Program-made: the position numbers and the translations under genes
Notes under the pieces: model-generated
Databases searched by the model: none
Seen by the model: only the letters and a program-made list of their open reading frames with translations
Told to the model about the DNA's origin: nothing
Shown: one piece after another, positions 62,016 to 64,000 of the stretch
Layout of the letters: each line of letters starts with the position of its first letter
Position numbering within the stretch: position 1 is the first letter of the stretch
Origin: Gymnogyps californianus
Lineage: Eukaryota > Chordata > Aves > Accipitriformes > Cathartidae
Assembly: GCF_018139145.2 (NCBI RefSeq)
Contig: NC_059475.1
Span: forward strand, 7,477,437 to 7,541,436
DNA length: 64,000 bases
Direction: 5' to 3'

Positions 62016-63917
62016 GTAAAGAAGTTGTTCTTGGTATCAGTTAGCAACTAAACATTATTTTACCCATGCAGAACAGGCAAAAGTATGAAAAAAGTGAGGT
62101 AAAAAAAAGTTGTCTCCATAAGCCACTTAATCTTACTTAGGATGTAACAAGGACATGACTAGGAAATTAGGAAAGGACCTTTTCTTAGGAACCACCTAAT
62201 CCTGGATGCAGGTTTTATTACCTACATACTACATTACATGTACAATATAGATTATTTTGACAAAAATTTTCAATATCTCCTTTGCTGTTTTGAACCACGG
62301 AGTAACACAGATTTTATCATGTGTCCCTTAATCTAAAAACCAGAAATAAAGAGCATCTGGAATTTTAACTCACACTTGAGTGCATCACCCAGGAGTCCCT
62401 TCCTGAGAAACAAGAACAGCTCTAGCAGATACACTCTGTTTAGCTCAGATTTGACACTTTTTGAACGTAGCAAAACAAACTTAAGAAAAGACTGACCTGT
62501 GAGGTTTAAAGAAAATCTCTCATCCTACATGCTTTATTTTTAAAACATTTCTACCATCGCCATGAATGTTTTATATGTGACTATGTTTTATACATCAATT
62601 TATTTCTGGTTAAACTTTTATATTATTTGCATCATGAGAAATTAGTTTCACCAGACTAAAGACAACAAACATGGTCTCTGCAGGACAGGGAGAAAACCAA
62701 AGAAAATATATCCGAGAGAAGTAACAAATCAATGTTAGCTAAAACGTTGGGCAAAAACAGGCAATTGCAACATGTTCTAGAAAAAAACCTATCATTAAGT
62801 CTGATTAAAAAGTCTCAATTACTTAGGGACACGCAGAATTTTATTACTTGAACTACTTAATAAACTACTCCTAGTAACCTCCTTGACTTAACAGAGACTA
62901 ACCCAACATTAAAGAAATACAGAAAATAAGGAAGGGTATCAAAATCAAACCTCCAAATTGCAAAGTATCTGAGGCAAGCACTAATTCAATCTTGACTGAG
63001 GTCTCAGAACACTACTGTGACTTAGTGATAAATTTCTTTTCCTGAAGGAACTAATTCCAAAGCCAAGAACCCACTGCCATTCCTACCACTCGTATGAAAA
63101 CCTTCAAGCACGTACGAGAATAACCTGGTAGGGAGAGGGAAATAAAAAATATCTGTAGTGATCTACTTCCAGGCCATTTACCCAGGTTGATGGCAACTAA
63201 ACTGGAAGCAGACTAGTAACGCTTGCAGGATTTAGTGCAGAGAGAGCATTCAGCAGCCTCTGATGCCACCGGAAGTTTCCAAACATCTATCTCAACTTAT
63301 TAACGGATAGAAAACATTGTGGGGGAAAAAAAGCAATTATACTCCCTTTCTTGTAATTAAAACACTTCTTTTCATATTTATAATAAATTGCTACAACAGG
63401 AGTTGCCCAGTTGTGTCAGACCTCTTGTTATGTAGAGTATTTTTAAAATAAAGACTAAAAGTTTTTACAAGAGAAACAACAAAAAAAATTAATGCACAGG
63501 CAAATTTAATTTCTTGCTTCCTGCTGGACTTTGTTTGTATGTTTTTGTTCTGCTTCAAAATGATTTTTAAACAGACTTGGACATCCCTTTACATAACATT
63601 GCCAGTTTGAACCAGATTTATTTGTCCAATGAAGTATGTTTTATCAGAACATTCATTACCCTTTTTGAACATAGTGGAGTCAAGGATCAGAAAGCAATTT
63701 TCCTTCTTTCCTGTTCTCAAAAGTATGATTTTTTTTTAGTGAGGTTAAGCAGTGCTTTTTCAAATTCCCTGTGCTTGATGTGTCATCTGTCGATGAGTCA
63801 AGCCTGTTATGCTGGAACTCTGAATACAAGAATGGTCCCTCACTTTGAAAACTTTTAAAAGGAATGCTTTATTGTTTCTATAGGGGAATTTGAAATATGC
63901 TCTTCTTTTATTTGTAG
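62016..63917. other. Non-coding AT-rich DNA, no gene seen
   Basis: No repeat family or domain is recognised. The 93-codon frame at 63577-63858 has no splice context or known motif. Confidence 0.5.
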
Positions 63918-64000
63918 ATGTCATGGCCATACCCATTGATACAAGGTGTTGACTTTGTACACAGACTCTTCAAATATTCATACTTCCACCATGACTTCAT
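63918..64000 (+). other. Possible start of an exon cut by the window edge
   Basis: GCTCTTCTTTTATTTGTAG is a good polypyrimidine tract and acceptor. The following 83 bases are open to the window end in one frame (MSWPYPLIQGVDFVHR and onward), while the other two frames soon stop. An open run of this length is common by chance, so this is only a pointer to the next sequence. Confidence 0.2.

Overview
The window looks like bird nuclear DNA: an AT-rich, gene-poor stretch, either intergenic or deep inside a large intron. The strongest evidence is the repeat content. There are 3' ends of chicken-repeat-1 (CR1) LINEs with the diagnostic ATTCTATGA-type tail, two solo LTRs of the bird endogenous-retrovirus family that opens with TG..CTGGTTTTGGCTGGG and closes with GGGGTTAAACCACGACA, and a third, longer LTR family opening with TGTATCGGGTTTGCGTGGC. 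Recalled knowledge of these LTR families suggests a neoavian bird rather than a chicken relative, but that is inference. There are no bacterial-style operons, rRNA genes, CRISPR arrays or replication origins.

Layout. 1-5950: AT-rich non-coding DNA with a twice-occurring 14-bp palindrome and a cluster of hairpins. 5951-6384: CR1 3' end on the plus strand with its C-terminal reading frame still open. 6385-16068: non-coding, with weak ancient-repeat traces and conserved-element-like stretches. 16069-16665: solo LTR. 16666-25584: non-coding, with a degraded CR1 tail, a tRNA-SINE-like trace, a 15-bp inverted repeat and a 53-bp-period tandem duplication. 25585-26196: solo LTR with a perfect 5-bp target duplication. 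26197-52449: long non-coding stretch holding one possible minus-strand exon, a tRNA-like relic, a small CR1 tail and a 128-bp direct repeat pair. 52450-54218: internally deleted provirus, with a complete left LTR and a truncated right LTR, bounded by the same 5-bp direct repeat. 58331-58667: CR1 on the minus strand. 60106-63917: the most gene-like part, with a minus-strand coding fossil or exon (60106-60443) and an exon-like segment with good splice sites (61918-62015). The last 83 bases begin with a good acceptor and stay open to the window edge.

No complete protein-coding gene can be defended. Nearly all open frames are chance frames in AT-rich DNA or GC-rich LTR sequence. I found no clearly new biological system. 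The most useful leads are the collapsed provirus recognised by its shared target duplication, the minus-strand coding fossil, and several unexplained structured or duplicated segments.
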